64,000 nt of DNA, taken from Ferrimonas sp. YFM (lineage in GTDB: Bacteria > Pseudomonadota > Gammaproteobacteria > Enterobacterales > Shewanellaceae). Positions within the stretch are counted from its first letter, which is position 1, and every line of letters begins with the position of its first letter. Under the pieces are notes generated by a model that worked only from the letters and a program-made list of their open reading frames with translations, was not told the DNA's origin and did not search any database. The stretch spans positions 2,232,001-2,296,000 of the forward strand of contig NZ_AP027368.1 in NCBI RefSeq assembly GCF_030296015.1, in the 5' to 3' direction. Both the position numbers and the translations under genes were made by a program. Positions 42,994-53,118 of the stretch are shown here, in pieces.

Positions 42994-44865
42994 GTGAAAT
43001 TTAAGACTAAGATAGTCTTTGCTTCATGCACTATCTTGATGCTGGCGTTATCGGCGCTCTCCTTTAATCAATATCTGACCGTCAGGCAGAGCATCGCCGC
43101 TCTGACCGGCACCAGTGTGGAGGAGATCACCAACAACCTGGCAGCCAGTATTGAACAGGAGATGGCCCTTAAGGGTCAGACTGCCCGCTATATGATGAGC
43201 CTGATCGAGGACGAGATCAGCGAGCAGAACATTCGCCGCATCTTTTCCAAGCCCGCCATCAAAGAGGGCTTTTTGTTGGCCGGGGTCGGATTTGAGTCCG
43301 ATGGCAGCCTGCTGGACAATGATCCGGACTGGAAAACCCCGCCTGGCTATGACGCCCGGCAACGCCCCTGGTATCGTGAAACCAAACTCGCCAACCGGTT
43401 GACCTTTACCCAGCCCTATCAGGACACCATGACCGGCGAGACCCTGGTCTCCATCACCGTGCCCATGCAGCGCCAGAGCCGGTTTGCTGGCGTCATGTTC
43501 CTGGACATGAGCCTGGATAAACTCAGTAACAGCATCAATGCCATCAATCTGCTGGATGCGGGCTATCTGTTCCTGCTGAACCGGGATAAGTTGTTTATCA
43601 CCCATCCTGACAGCCAGTATCATGGCAAACCTGCCGCAGAGCGCTTTGGTCAGGCTCTGCAATTGGACCAGGAGGTTCAGCAGGTCGAAATCCAAGGCAA
43701 GTCCCACGAATTGCGCTTTGTGCCTTTGCCCACTCTGGGCTGGACACTGGGGGTTGACCTGGACGCCGATAAGCTGCACCTGGCGGAAACCCGACTGAAG
43801 CGCGATGCGGTGTTTTACTCCTTGCTGGCCCTTGTGTTGGCAGTGGTGGCCTTGACCCTGCTGATGTCGATACTGATGAAGCCCCTGGTTGTGCTCAATA
43901 TGGCCATGGAGGAGGTGGCCACCGGAGATGGCGATCTCACCCGGCGTCTGGAGACCAATACCGACGAAGAGTTTGCCTCCCTGGCCGGCCACTTCAACGG
44001 GTTCAGTGCCAAGCTGACTCAGTTGATCGCCCAGGTTAAGGCGTTGGCCGAAAACATCAGTGACAACGCCGCCACCACTTCTGCCGGAGCCAACCAGAGT
44101 CAGGTGGCCCTGGGCACTCAGTTGCGGGAGCTGGAGCAGTTGGCCACCGCCATGAACGAGATGGCCTCCACCGCCATGGAGGTGGCCAATCATGCGCAAC
44201 AAGCCTCCTCTGCGGTGCAGGAGGCGGACCACTCGGTGTCTCAGGGCGCAGAAACGGTCAGTGCTACCACAGAAGCCATCGGGGAGTTATCGGGCAAAAT
44301 AGAGCAGGCGGTGGAAGTTGTGGAGCAGGTGTCCCAGGCCAGCCGGGACATCGAGTCCATTTTGGCGGTCATCAACGAGATTGCCGATCAGACCAACCTG
44401 CTGGCGCTGAACGCCGCCATCGAAGCGGCCCGGGCCGGCGAGCAGGGCAGGGGCTTTGCGGTGGTGGCCGATGAGGTGCGCACCCTGGCCAGCCGCACTC
44501 AGCAGTCCACTTCTGAAATTCGCGGCATGATCGACCAGCTTCAGCAGGGCGCTTCGGCGGCGGTGACGGTGATGGAGCAGAGCCGGGAGGTGGCCGGCGC
44601 AACGGTCCAGACCGCCAACAGCTCCAACCTTGCCCTGGCCAGCATCCGTGAGGCGATTAAGCGAATCACCGACATGAACCTGCAGATCGCCTCGGCCGCC
44701 GAGGAGCAGAGCCTGGTTGCCGAGGACATCAACAAGAGCACGCTCAACATCAAAGAGTTGTCTCAGCAGATCTCCGAAGCGTCTGAGGGCGCCGCACGGG
44801 CGACCGAGCAGCAGCTGACTCAGGTCCGCCAGCAAGAAGAAATACTGAATCAATTCAAGATCTAA
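42994..44865 (+). CDS. methyl-accepting chemotaxis protein with dCache_1 sensor (copy 1)
   Basis: 623 residues starting at GTG (AGGAAA 8 bases upstream). One N-terminal helix is followed by a periplasmic dCache_1 domain (about 35-270). Its [22 protein letters not shown] and FLDMSLDKL stretches resemble the amino-acid-binding motif of dCache_1AA receptors. A second membrane helix near 270-295, HAMP, and a signalling domain with the hairpin tip [20 protein letters not shown] follow. There is no C-terminal NWETF-type CheR tether. The ligand is not known. Confidence 0.94.
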   Translation: MKFKTKIVFASCTILMLALSALSFNQYLTVRQSIAALTGTSVEEITNNLAASIEQEMALKGQTARYMMSLIEDEISEQNIRRIFSKPAIKEGFLLAGVGFESDGSLLDNDPDWKTPPGYDARQRPWYRETKLANRLTFTQPYQDTMTGETLVSITVPMQRQSRFAGVMFLDMSLDKLSNSINAINLLDAGYLFLLNRDKLFITHPDSQYHGKPAAERFGQALQLDQEVQQVEIQGKSHELRFVPLPTLGWTLGVDLDADKLHLAETRLKRDAVFYSLLALVLAVVALTLLMSILMKPLVVLNMAMEEVATGDGDLTRRLETNTDEEFASLAGHFNGFSAKLTQLIAQVKALAENISDNAATTSAGANQSQVALGTQLRELEQLATAMNEMASTAMEVANHAQQASSAVQEADHSVSQGAETVSATTEAIGELSGKIEQAVEVVEQVSQASRDIESILAVINEIADQTNLLALNAAIEAARAGEQGRGFAVVADEVRTLASRTQQSTSEIRGMIDQLQQGASAAVTVMEQSREVAGATVQTANSSNLALASIREAIKRITDMNLQIASAAEEQSLVAEDINKSTLNIKELSQQISEASEGAARATEQQLTQVRQQEEILNQFKI

Positions 44866-44871
44866 CATAAG

Positions 44872-44895
44872 AAGGGGCGTTAACCCGCCCCTTAT
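44872..44895 (+). terminator. terminator after chemoreceptor 1
   Basis: Stem AAGGGGCG/CGCCCCTT, with few T's afterwards, so of moderate strength. Confidence 0.65.
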
Positions 44896-45304
44896 TCACA
44901 CAAATTAATATGGCGATGGAAGAATATAAACCGGCCATTATTTTGGTCAAAGTTCATCTTAATTTTGTTTTGCTTTATTCAAATAAAAGCCCTTCTAAAA
45001 ATGACTGTTATGTCAGTGCTTTCACTTTTTAAATCAGTGGATTAGTCCCCGCTGCACCTCAGCACTGGCGCCGGCCTGGTTAAGAGATGGTCGCCCATGC
45101 CGATAACTTAGATAGCCGTCGTTGATTCAACTTTAAAGAGTGTGTGAATATTCCGCTGTACGGGAAAATAAACCTCTAAGAATCAAAGGAAAGTTCATCT
45201 CGCTGTCTAACTTTCTTAATGTTCACACTGCCGTACAAAAGGGAACAACGCTGTTTAATCCGAATCCATCGAAGGTTCGGAAAAGAAAAAGGGTGCTAAC
45301 TGTC
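44896..45304. other. AT-rich region between the two chemoreceptor genes
   Basis: 409 bases. No gene of its own: the in-frame stretch from 45140 would add 55 residues before the receptor's membrane helix and has no ribosome-binding site. Contains the sigma-28-like promoter described separately. Confidence 0.6.
45080..45106 (+). promoter_or_regulatory. sigma-28 (FliA) type promoter for chemoreceptor 2
   Basis: TTAA, exactly 15 bases, then the perfect -10 GCCGATAA. Only the -35 differs by one base from TAAA-N15-GCCGATAA. The transcript would have a leader of about 190 bases. Confidence 0.7.
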
Positions 45305-47176
45305 ATGAAATTCAAGACAAAGATCGTCTTCGCGTCCTGCATTATATTGCTGGTCGCCCTGTCTGCTCTCTCTGTAAATCAATATCTCACCACCAAACGC
45401 AGTATCGTCACCTTGACGGAAAGCAGTGTCACGGAAATTGCCAATGGCATTGCCCAGTCAGTTCAGAACAACATAGCCTTCAAGATGGATGTGGGCCGTT
45501 ACATGATGAGCCTCATTGAAGAGGACCTCTCTGCGGACAACATCAATACCGTGTTCACCAAACCCGTGGTCAAGAACCAGTTTGTCCTGGCCGGAGTGGG
45601 GTTTGAGAGCGACGGTCACCTGATTGACAACGACGTTAACTGGCATCCTGCGGCGGATTACGACAGCCGTAAGCGCCCCTGGTACATCGATGCCAAGCGG
45701 CAGAACAAGGTGATACTGACCGCCCCCTATCCGGATTCCGTCACCGGGGAGATCCTGGTGTCTTTGGGGGTGCCCATGCAGCAGAGCGGCGTGTGGAAGG
45801 GCGCCATGTTCCTGGACGTCAGCCTCAAGGAGCTGGATCAGGCGGTCAACAGCGTCAACCTGTTTGATGCCGGTTACGCTTTCCTGCTGACCGAGGACCA
45901 CAAGTTCATTACTCACCCGAACGTGGCGCTGCATGGCAAAGCCGCCAGCGAACTGTTCGGCAATGGCCTGAGTTTCGGCGGTGAGGCTCAGGAGGTCTCG
46001 GTTCAGGGTGTTGATCAGTACATTCGCTTCTTCCCCCTGCCTGAAACCGGTTGGCTGTTGGGGGTAGCGCTGGATTCAGAAAAGATGCACGCCACGGAAA
46101 CGGCGCTGCGAAATGACGCGGTACTGTACTCCCTGCTGGCGTTGGCTCTGGCCATTGGCGCCCTGACCCTGCTGCTGAGCAAATTGATGGCGCCTCTGGG
46201 CACCTTGAACGACGCCATGGAAGATATCGCCTCTGGCGAGGGTGATTTGACCCGCACCATGGACACCAACACCGACGCTGAGTTTGCTTCCCTGGCCGGC
46301 AGTTTCAACGGGTTTTCCTCCAAGCTCAGGGAGATGATCTCCCAGGTGAAGCTCATTGCAGAGAGCATCTCAGATGGCACGCGCATGACCGCCGACGGCG
46401 CCCGCCAAAGTGGCGAAGCGATGAGCAAGCAGCTTGAAGAGCTCGAAGCCCTGGCCACCGCCATGAATGAGATGGCTTCCACCTCCATGGAAGTGGCCCG
46501 CAACGCCCAGGGTGCAGCCGCGGCAGTTCAGGAAGCGGACAACTCCGTCGAAGCCGGAGTGCAGACCGTGGCCAACACCGCCGACGCCATTGAGCATCTG
46601 TCTGCCCAGATTGATCAGGCTGTGGCCGTGGTGGAAGAGGTGTCTGAGTCTACTCGCAACATCGAGTCTATTCTGGCAGTGATCAACGACATCGCCGACC
46701 AGACCAACCTGCTGGCGCTGAACGCCGCCATTGAGGCGGCCCGGGCCGGTGAACAGGGCAGGGGCTTTGCGGTGGTGGCCGATGAGGTGCGTACTCTGGC
46801 CAGTCGTACCCAGCAGTCGACCTCCGAGATTCGGGCGATGATCGATCAATTGGCTGCTGGATCGCGCAATGCGGTAGCAGTCATGGGAGAGAGCAAGGCC
46901 GTCGCCGGGCAGACGGTGGAAACCTCCGCCAGCTCCAGTGCCGCTCTGACCCAGATCCGCGCCGCCATTAAGCAGATCACCGACATGAACATGCAGATCG
47001 CCTCTGCCGCCGAAGAGCAGAGCCTGGTGGCCGAGGACATCAACAAGAGCACCCTGAACATCAAGGAGTTGTCCCAGCAGGTGGCGGAAGCCGCAGGAGA
47101 TGCCAGTCAGGCTATGGGTGAGCAGCTTCAGTTGGTGGATAAACAGGATGGGTTGTTAAATCAATTCAAGGTGTAA
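45305..47176 (+). CDS. methyl-accepting chemotaxis protein with dCache_1 sensor (copy 2)
   Basis: 623 residues from the ATG at 45305, the same length as copy 1 and similar throughout (both begin [12 protein letters not shown]). The dCache_1 domain has YDSRKRPWY and [13 protein letters not shown]; the ligand-binding region differs from copy 1 at many positions while the signalling domain is nearly the same. Transmembrane helices lie near 10-30 and 275-295. A flagellar-type promoter upstream fits a chemotaxis role. Probably a tandem duplicate with a changed ligand range. Confidence 0.94.
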   Translation: MKFKTKIVFASCIILLVALSALSVNQYLTTKRSIVTLTESSVTEIANGIAQSVQNNIAFKMDVGRYMMSLIEEDLSADNINTVFTKPVVKNQFVLAGVGFESDGHLIDNDVNWHPAADYDSRKRPWYIDAKRQNKVILTAPYPDSVTGEILVSLGVPMQQSGVWKGAMFLDVSLKELDQAVNSVNLFDAGYAFLLTEDHKFITHPNVALHGKAASELFGNGLSFGGEAQEVSVQGVDQYIRFFPLPETGWLLGVALDSEKMHATETALRNDAVLYSLLALALAIGALTLLLSKLMAPLGTLNDAMEDIASGEGDLTRTMDTNTDAEFASLAGSFNGFSSKLREMISQVKLIAESISDGTRMTADGARQSGEAMSKQLEELEALATAMNEMASTSMEVARNAQGAAAAVQEADNSVEAGVQTVANTADAIEHLSAQIDQAVAVVEEVSESTRNIESILAVINDIADQTNLLALNAAIEAARAGEQGRGFAVVADEVRTLASRTQQSTSEIRAMIDQLAAGSRNAVAVMGESKAVAGQTVETSASSSAALTQIRAAIKQITDMNMQIASAAEEQSLVAEDINKSTLNIKELSQQVAEAAGDASQAMGEQLQLVDKQDGLLNQFKV

Positions 47177-47188
47177 CACCACCCAACA

Positions 47189-47214
47189 GAAAAGGGGCCG
47201 ATTGGCCCCTTTTC
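47189..47214 (+). terminator. terminator after chemoreceptor 2
   Basis: Stem AAAAGGGGCC/GGCCCCTTTT with T's following. The phosphotransferase gene ends on the other side. Confidence 0.85.
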
Positions 47215-47226
47215 TTTGTCTGGCGT

Positions 47227-48168
47227 TCACAGCAGCTGCAGTGCCCGCCGGGTCATCCCCCGAGAAAATCGTCCCAGCTTCCAGTGTCCCGGTCTCCATC
47301 CCTGCAAGAAGCGCTCAAAGTCTGCCCAGGCAAAAGGGAACAGTGCCTGTTGTTCCGCCAGCACCTTGTCAACCTCAGTGGTTGTCCAGCCTCGCTCTGT
47401 CAGGCGGTGACCGAGTGCTTGACAGTAATGCGCCAGCAGCTCGAACGCCCTGGCCTGCAAAGCGTCGTCCTCCAGGACGCTGCCCAGCAGGTAGGCGAGA
47501 TCGCGGACGCCGGCCCCGGCGCCGACATACTGAAAGTCGACGGCCGCCACCCGGCCATCCCGGTGGCTTAGGAAGTTGGCGACCTTGGCATCACCATGCA
47601 CCAGGGTTTGGTAGCGGGCGCTTTGTAGCCTGGCGTCGATCGCCTCGGCGGCCTGTTTGAGTCGCCCTGGCTCCATGGCCGTCCACTCGTCAGGCCGGGT
47701 CGCCAGGTGCCAGTAGCACCCCTGTTCCCATAACCCCTGAGGCGAGGTGCCCATGAACCGGGCATGAAAATCGGCCAGCCACAGAATCATCGCTTCAAGC
47801 GCGGGGTCACCCTGGTCCTGGCTTAAGGGGGAAAAACCGGCGATGGCCAGATCTTCCAGTACCATCAGGGTGCCTTGTTCCAGGGACATCTCCCCCAGGT
47901 AGGCCGGCACTCTGCAGGCGTCGCCGCAGTGACCGGCATAGTGACGGTACCAGTTAAGCTCTACCTCGTAGGAGCGCAGTTTGCGCTTATGACCCAGCCC
48001 GTCCTGACCGACCGGGGGCACCACCCACTTGGCAATGACGCAGCGGTCATCCTCAAGGTGGGCCCGGTACAGTCCTCCGTACTGGTTCCACAGTGGCTGA
48101 ATCAGCTCGAGTTCGACGATGCGCTTGGCCCCTGTGAGCGCGAGCAGTGGCTGAACAGGAAGGCTCAT
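47227..48168 (-). CDS. phosphotransferase (aminoglycoside/choline kinase-like fold)
   Basis: 313 residues. The kinase catalytic loop LVHGDAKVANFL (near 195-206) and the metal Asp in AAVDFQYVG are intact, and an ATP-lobe with CVIAKWVVP lies near 45-53. Such proteins phosphorylate small molecules; the substrate is unknown and antibiotic resistance should not be assumed. It follows the yebC-like gene on the same strand behind a terminator. Confidence 0.85.
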   Translation of the reverse strand: MSLPVQPLLALTGAKRIVELELIQPLWNQYGGLYRAHLEDDRCVIAKWVVPPVGQDGLGHKRKLRSYEVELNWYRHYAGHCGDACRVPAYLGEMSLEQGTLMVLEDLAIAGFSPLSQDQGDPALEAMILWLADFHARFMGTSPQGLWEQGCYWHLATRPDEWTAMEPGRLKQAAEAIDARLQSARYQTLVHGDAKVANFLSHRDGRVAAVDFQYVGAGAGVRDLAYLLGSVLEDDALQARAFELLAHYCQALGHRLTERGWTTTEVDKVLAEQQALFPFAWADFERFLQGWRPGHWKLGRFSRGMTRRALQLL

Positions 48169-48178
48169 GAAAACTCCA

Positions 48179-48206
48179 ATAAAAAACCCGGCACCAGGCC
48201 GGGTTT
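48179..48206 (-). terminator. terminator of the YebC/YeeN gene
   Basis: Stem AAACCCGGC/GCCGGGTTT with six T's on the minus strand, 17 bases after the stop. Confidence 0.85.
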
Positions 48207-48222
48207 AATTCGAACAGAACCC

Positions 48223-48945
48223 TTAGTCCTGGCTCTCTACGTTGTGGTAGACCTGCTGAACATCGTCGCAGTCTTCCAGCATCGCCAGGAACTTCTCCAG
48301 GCGTGCCACGTCTTCACCCTCGACCGTGGTGTAGGTCTGGGGGATGAAGGTGATCTCTTCAACGGAGAATTTGATGTCGCCGAAGGCCTCAACCAGTGCG
48401 GTCTTGGTCTTGAAAAACTCGGTGTGAGGGGCGAACACGGTGACGGTGCCATCTTCCACTTCGACGTCGGTGACATCAACGTCGGCCATCATCAGGGCTT
48501 CCAGCACCGCGTCTTCGTCGTCGCCTTCAAACGCCAGCACTGCCTGGTGGTCGAACATATGGGCAACGGCGCCAGGGGCACCAATCTTGGAATCGGTCTT
48601 CACGAAGCACTGGCGCACCTCGGTAAAGGTACGGTTGCCGTTGTCGGTCAGACAGTCAACGATCACCATGCAGTTACCCGGACCAAAACCTTCGTAGCGG
48701 GCTGGGGCGTAGTCTTCGCCGGCACCACCAGTGGCTTTGTCGATGGCCTTCTCGATGACGTGAGCAGGAACCTGGTCCTTCTTGGCCTTGTCGATCAATC
48801 GGCGCAGGGAGAGGTTAGCATCGGGATCGGGGCCGCCGTTCTTGGCGCTCACGTAGATCTCTTTTCCGTACTTGGAGTACACCTTGGTCTTTGCCGCTGC
48901 GGTCTTTGCCATGGACAGCTTGCGGACTTCGAAACTTCTTCCCAT
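48223..48945 (-). CDS. YebC/PmpR family protein, YeeN-like
   Basis: 240 residues with [20 protein letters not shown] and [20 protein letters not shown], core YebC features, and the C-terminal [10 protein letters not shown]. The reading [18 protein letters not shown] near 25-42 resembles E. coli YeeN more than YebC. Family members act as transcription or translation factors (some relieve ribosome stalling at polyproline). The exact role is not assigned. Confidence 0.92.
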   Translation of the reverse strand: MGRSFEVRKLSMAKTAAAKTKVYSKYGKEIYVSAKNGGPDPDANLSLRRLIDKAKKDQVPAHVIEKAIDKATGGAGEDYAPARYEGFGPGNCMVIVDCLTDNGNRTFTEVRQCFVKTDSKIGAPGAVAHMFDHQAVLAFEGDDEDAVLEALMMADVDVTDVEVEDGTVTVFAPHTEFFKTKTALVEAFGDIKFSVEEITFIPQTYTTVEGEDVARLEKFLAMLEDCDDVQQVYHNVESQD

Positions 48946-49293
48946 AAGGATCGGCTCTGTCTAGTCAGTCAAACAAATTTGGTGACCGCCGATGATACCA
49001 GCTTGAGCCCAAGCCTCAAACGCCATGGGGGCTTTTTGTGGCCTGACCGTGCCTGTCCTGCTCCGAGCGCCGAGATTTTCGCCGCCACGCCCCCTGAATC
49101 TCGCTCACGCCGCAGTGCCGGCCAAACAGCGACTGTAGCCATTTCGTTACACCTTAAATCAGCGCTAATACTTTAGTTTTATCAGGCTCATGTATTGCTG
49201 AAATTACGCTTGGAATGAAATGGTTACACTGTTATGGTTCGGCAACAGCCATTGGGGTTCACCCACAGAACAGAAGTAGTGCAGGAGCAGGAA
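48946..49293. other. intergenic region between the yebC-like gene and trpB
   Basis: 348 bases carrying divergent promoters. I see no gene, no leader peptide with clustered Trp codons and no clear TrpR operator. Confidence 0.5.
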
Positions 49294-50496
49294 ATGAGTC
49301 GCTTTGAATTTGCCCCCATGCCCGATGAACAGGGCTTCTTTGGTCCCTTCGGCGGACAGATCATCCCACCGGACCTGAAACAGGTGATGGATGAGATTAA
49401 TCTGGCCTACGAGGAGATCCGTCAGACCGACGCGTTTCAACAGGAGCTGATGCAGCTGTTCCAGGACTACGTGGGCCGTCCCAGCCCCATTTATCATGCC
49501 CAGCGCCTGAGCGATCAGCTCGGTGGCGCCCAAATCTACCTGAAGCGGGAAGATCTGAACCACACCGGTGCCCATAAGATTAACCACTGCCTTGGCGAAG
49601 CCCTGCTGGCCAAGTACATGGGCAAGAAGAAGGTGATCGCCGAAACCGGTGCCGGTCAGCACGGCGTTGCCCTGGCAACCGCTTGTGCCCTGGTGGGGAT
49701 CCCCTGTGAGATCCACATGGGGCAGGTGGACATCGAGAAGGAACACCCCAACGTCACCAAGATGAAGATCCTCGGCTGCGATCTGGTTCCGGTGACTCAG
49801 GGCACCGCGACCCTTAAGGACGCCGTCGACAGCGCCTTTGTGGCTTACATGGAGAACCCCAGAGACTACATCTATGCCATTGGCTCTGTGGTTGGTCCCC
49901 ATCCGTTTCCCAAGATGGTGCGCGACTTTCAAAGCATCATCGGCCGCGAAGCACGCCAACAGTTCCAGGAGCGTCATCAGCAGCTGCCCGATGTGATCTC
50001 CGCCTGTGTCGGTGGCGGCTCCAACGCCATCGGTCTGTTTACCGCCTTCCTCGGCGATGACGATGTGCGCATCGTTGGAGTGGAGCCTGCCGGCAAGGGG
50101 CTGGATACCCCGGATCACTCCGCCACCCTGACCCTGGGTACCCCGGGAGAGCTTCACGGCTTCAAGTGCTATGTGCTGCAGGACGAATCCGGTGAGCCTC
50201 TGCCGGTTCACTCCATTGCGTCTGGCCTGGACTACCCAGGTGTGGGGCCTCAGCACTGCTACCTGAAGGAGCTGGAGCGGGTAGAGTACGACACTGTGAC
50301 CGACAAGGAGTGTCTGGAAGCCTTTATGACCCTCTCCCGGGTAGAGGGGATCATTCCTGCCCTGGAAAGTGCTCACGCCGTAGCCTGGGCCATGAGAGAA
50401 GCCACACGCCTGCCCAAGGATCAGAAGATTTTGGTGAATCTCTCCGGTCGAGGCGACAAAGACGCCGATTATGTGGCTGAGAAACTCGGCCTGTAA
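49294..50496 (+). CDS. stand-alone tryptophan synthase beta chain-like protein
   Basis: 400 residues from the ATG at 49294 (AGGAGCAGGAA upstream). It has GFFGPFGGQ, the PLP lysine in HTGAHKIN (Lys95), [13 protein letters not shown] and the phosphate loop [10 protein letters not shown]. No trpA is adjacent; the next gene is an antiporter on the other strand. It differs from E. coli TrpB at many positions. It may use free indole, or a related reaction, without an alpha subunit. A regular trp operon could exist elsewhere in the genome. Confidence 0.9.
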   Translation: MSRFEFAPMPDEQGFFGPFGGQIIPPDLKQVMDEINLAYEEIRQTDAFQQELMQLFQDYVGRPSPIYHAQRLSDQLGGAQIYLKREDLNHTGAHKINHCLGEALLAKYMGKKKVIAETGAGQHGVALATACALVGIPCEIHMGQVDIEKEHPNVTKMKILGCDLVPVTQGTATLKDAVDSAFVAYMENPRDYIYAIGSVVGPHPFPKMVRDFQSIIGREARQQFQERHQQLPDVISACVGGGSNAIGLFTAFLGDDDVRIVGVEPAGKGLDTPDHSATLTLGTPGELHGFKCYVLQDESGEPLPVHSIASGLDYPGVGPQHCYLKELERVEYDTVTDKECLEAFMTLSRVEGIIPALESAHAVAWAMREATRLPKDQKILVNLSGRGDKDADYVAEKLGL

Positions 50497-50516
50497 CCAG
50501 CACCCAAAGAGCGGCC

Positions 50517-53009
50517 TTAACCCGGGCCGCTCTTGTCCTCATCCACTCCGGGGCGCGTCAGCTCCATCTGCAACTGCTCGGACAACAGGCCCATCAGGGT
50601 TTCATCCTGAGTCATCAGCTTTTTAACCAGCTGCACCTCCAGCCAGCCGATTTTACACAGGTTCCGCCCCCGGTAGCTGGCCTGAGCCTGGCCACTTTCC
50701 AGGACAGATAACGCCACCATCTCACCGGGCGTCAGTATCTTGAGCCTGGTGGACCCGGCCATTCGCCAGCGCGCCTCGACACTGCCCTCGACCACCACAC
50801 CAATGCTACCCAGTTCCGTTCCCGCCTCGAGAATGAGGTCGCCGTCGCCGTAGCTGGTGATCACCAAGGCGTCGTGCAGCGCCTTGCGGCTGGACTCCCT
50901 GCAGCGCCTGGCCCAGGGAAACAGCTTAAGGGGGCGCTCTGCGTCCGGCTGTTCCATCATCGAGGTTCTTTGCAGCTTGTGCATGCGTCCCTCAACAGCC
51001 TCGAGCAATTTTTGCGCCTCGGGTTCGGCCAGAACCGCCATGCCCATCTGCCGGCGTATCACGGTGCGCTCCCGGTTTAGCAGCAGCCGACTGGCCGCTT
51101 GCGTTTCCAGGGCCTGAACCAGTTCAGGGTGACGGTCCCGAATCTGATGGATGTGCTGCTCTGCCAGAGACAGGTTCTGCTCCACCTCGACAGCCAGTCT
51201 CTGCGCCAGAGCCGTGTCCGGCGCCAGCTCCCGTATGTGGGATTTCAGATCCACCTGCGCTTCCATAAACCCTCTGGCCAGGTCGTAACCCAGAGCCAGG
51301 TGACGGTAGAGCTGGCTGTTGGCCCAGGGACGAAGCAGAGGGAATCTCCTTCCCCAACTGAGCCACAGCGGGGTCATCCACAAGGGCTGCAATGAGGTCC
51401 TGGGACCGATCTCTGCATCGCCATCCAGGGCGTGTTCGACCAGTTGAACCAATAACTGGGTCGAGCGTCGGCCCAGGGTACCCTTGTCAAACTGTGCCCA
51501 GTAACTCTGCCGCTCTGTCTCCAGCAGCCGCCTGCGACACGCCAGTCCCAGGGCAGATGGGGCAGCTAAGTGGCTTTCTTCATCCACAGTGCGTTCCTGC
51601 AGCAGGATGTTGCGTTTCACCTGGCGCCAGTTGGCCCGGCTCAGGAAGGGGTGGGTCATCAGGTTGGGCAGCAACTGATGCAGCTCATCGGTCACAATAC
51701 CCTTAACCCTGTCCACCGTAGCTTGTTTGGCCGCAGGCAATTGGTTGAGCCCCAGCATGCCGAGCAGGTGCCCCATGGTGCTGCCGTTGATCACTATGGT
51801 CAGCACCACGGTGCCGGCACACAAAAACAGGATCTGATCCGCCACCTCTCTGGGCAGAAGTTGATCCACGGCAATGGTCAGGGCCAGAGCCAGGGACACG
51901 GCGCCGCGCAGTCCTCCCCAGAGCAGCACCAGGGCCTTCTCCCGGGTCAGCCCTATCCCTATTCGTCTCAGCAGGGGCAGGAATGCACCTATGGTGATGC
52001 CGCGAATGACCAGCAGCGCCGGATAGAGCAACAGCAGGGACCACCAGAGATCCGGCTGATCCAGAGGTACCCGGGCAGCGATGAGAATCCCCACCAGCAG
52101 GAAGATCACCGTGTTGGCCATATGGGCCATCACCTCCCAAAAGTGATGAAGAAAACCGGCCACTTCAGGAGAGATTCGGGTCCTGCCGGTACCGGCAAAG
52201 ACCAGGGCCAGGGTCACCAGAGCCACCACCCCGGACAGGTGCAGACGCTCGGCTATGAAGAACACCAGATAGGCCGCTACCACGGACAGGGTGATCTCTA
52301 TGATGGGGTCGTTAAACACCTTTCCCACCCAGGCGACGGTAATCACACCGGTGACGGCACCCACCAGCAGCCCCCCGGCCACCACCCAGATAAAATCCAG
52401 CACCACATTCAGGGGTGACACGCTGGCCGCGCCGCTGATCGCCATGGAGTAGAACAGGGAAAACAGCACAATGGCGGTGCCATCATTGAGCAGGGACTCC
52501 CCCTCAATGAGGGTTTCCAGGCGCTTGCGGGAGCTGACCTCTTTCAGCAGAGCCACCACCGCTACAGGATCGGTGGCACTGATGAGGGCACCGAACAACA
52601 GGCACAGCGCCCAGCTCCATTCCCAGGGAAACCACTGCCAGGCCAGCAACGCGGTGAGCAGGGTGGCCATAATCAGCCCAGGAATGGCCAGCAGGGCGAT
52701 CTGCGGCGCCATGCGCCGGAACAGGTGAACCTCCAGGGAGAAGGCACTTTCAAAGATCAAGGTCGGCAGGAACAGATAGAGGATCACTTCAGGGGTGATG
52801 TCACTGACCAGGGCCAGACTCTGGGTAAGCATAGGCGCAGAATCAGTGATCAGTCCGGCGCGTTGCACCATCCCCAGCAGCAGGCCGATGATCAGCAGCA
52901 CCACGGTGTAGGGGACAGGCAAGCCTTTGAGGCCGTGGCGAACCAATGCCCCAACCAACAGGGAAAGAATCAGGAATAGCAGGGCCAGTAAGGCCAACTC
53001 GAACGGCAT
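50517..53009 (-). CDS. CPA1-type Na+/H+ antiporter with C-terminal cyclic-nucleotide-domain-like region
   Basis: 830 residues. About twelve N-terminal helices (1-410) with the exchanger core ATDPVAVVALLKE and EGESLLNDGTAIVLFSL. A long cytoplasmic helical region and, near 720-800, a cNMP-binding-like fold (GDLILEAGTELGSIGVVVEG) follow. The layout resembles plant SOS1 and sperm NHE. Phosphate-cassette residues for cAMP are not obvious, so binding is uncertain. The gene ends just beyond the convergent trpB-like gene. Confidence 0.9.
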   Translation of the reverse strand: MPFELALLALLFLILSLLVGALVRHGLKGLPVPYTVVLLIIGLLLGMVQRAGLITDSAPMLTQSLALVSDITPEVILYLFLPTLIFESAFSLEVHLFRRMAPQIALLAIPGLIMATLLTALLAWQWFPWEWSWALCLLFGALISATDPVAVVALLKEVSSRKRLETLIEGESLLNDGTAIVLFSLFYSMAISGAASVSPLNVVLDFIWVVAGGLLVGAVTGVITVAWVGKVFNDPIIEITLSVVAAYLVFFIAERLHLSGVVALVTLALVFAGTGRTRISPEVAGFLHHFWEVMAHMANTVIFLLVGILIAARVPLDQPDLWWSLLLLYPALLVIRGITIGAFLPLLRRIGIGLTREKALVLLWGGLRGAVSLALALTIAVDQLLPREVADQILFLCAGTVVLTIVINGSTMGHLLGMLGLNQLPAAKQATVDRVKGIVTDELHQLLPNLMTHPFLSRANWRQVKRNILLQERTVDEESHLAAPSALGLACRRRLLETERQSYWAQFDKGTLGRRSTQLLVQLVEHALDGDAEIGPRTSLQPLWMTPLWLSWGRRFPLLRPWANSQLYRHLALGYDLARGFMEAQVDLKSHIRELAPDTALAQRLAVEVEQNLSLAEQHIHQIRDRHPELVQALETQAASRLLLNRERTVIRRQMGMAVLAEPEAQKLLEAVEGRMHKLQRTSMMEQPDAERPLKLFPWARRCRESSRKALHDALVITSYGDGDLILEAGTELGSIGVVVEGSVEARWRMAGSTRLKILTPGEMVALSVLESGQAQASYRGRNLCKIGWLEVQLVKKLMTQDETLMGLLSEQLQMELTRPGVDEDKSGPG

Positions 53010-53059
53010 CGACAGCGACCGACGACAAGCTTTCCCTAACTATAGGAGTTAAATCAAGG

Positions 53060-53092
53060 GAGGTGGCCCCCAAAAACCTAGGCGGCCACCTC
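53060..53092. repeat. 9-bp stem hairpin between the alkylsulfatase and antiporter genes
   Basis: GAGGTGGCC (53060-53068) faces GGCCACCTC (53084-53092), 27 bases after the sulfatase stop. No T-run, so termination is uncertain. Confidence 0.55.
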
Positions 53093-53118
53093 AAGGGGTC
53101 TGGCTGATGATATGTCGT

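Noticed and set aside
47227..48168. Antibiotic-resistance kinase
   Set aside because: The fold is shared with many housekeeping kinases and there is no mobile context, so resistance is not supported.
47875..49176. 433-codon open frame opposite the phosphotransferase and yebC-like genes
   Set aside because: It crosses two real genes and a terminator and has no recognisable domain.
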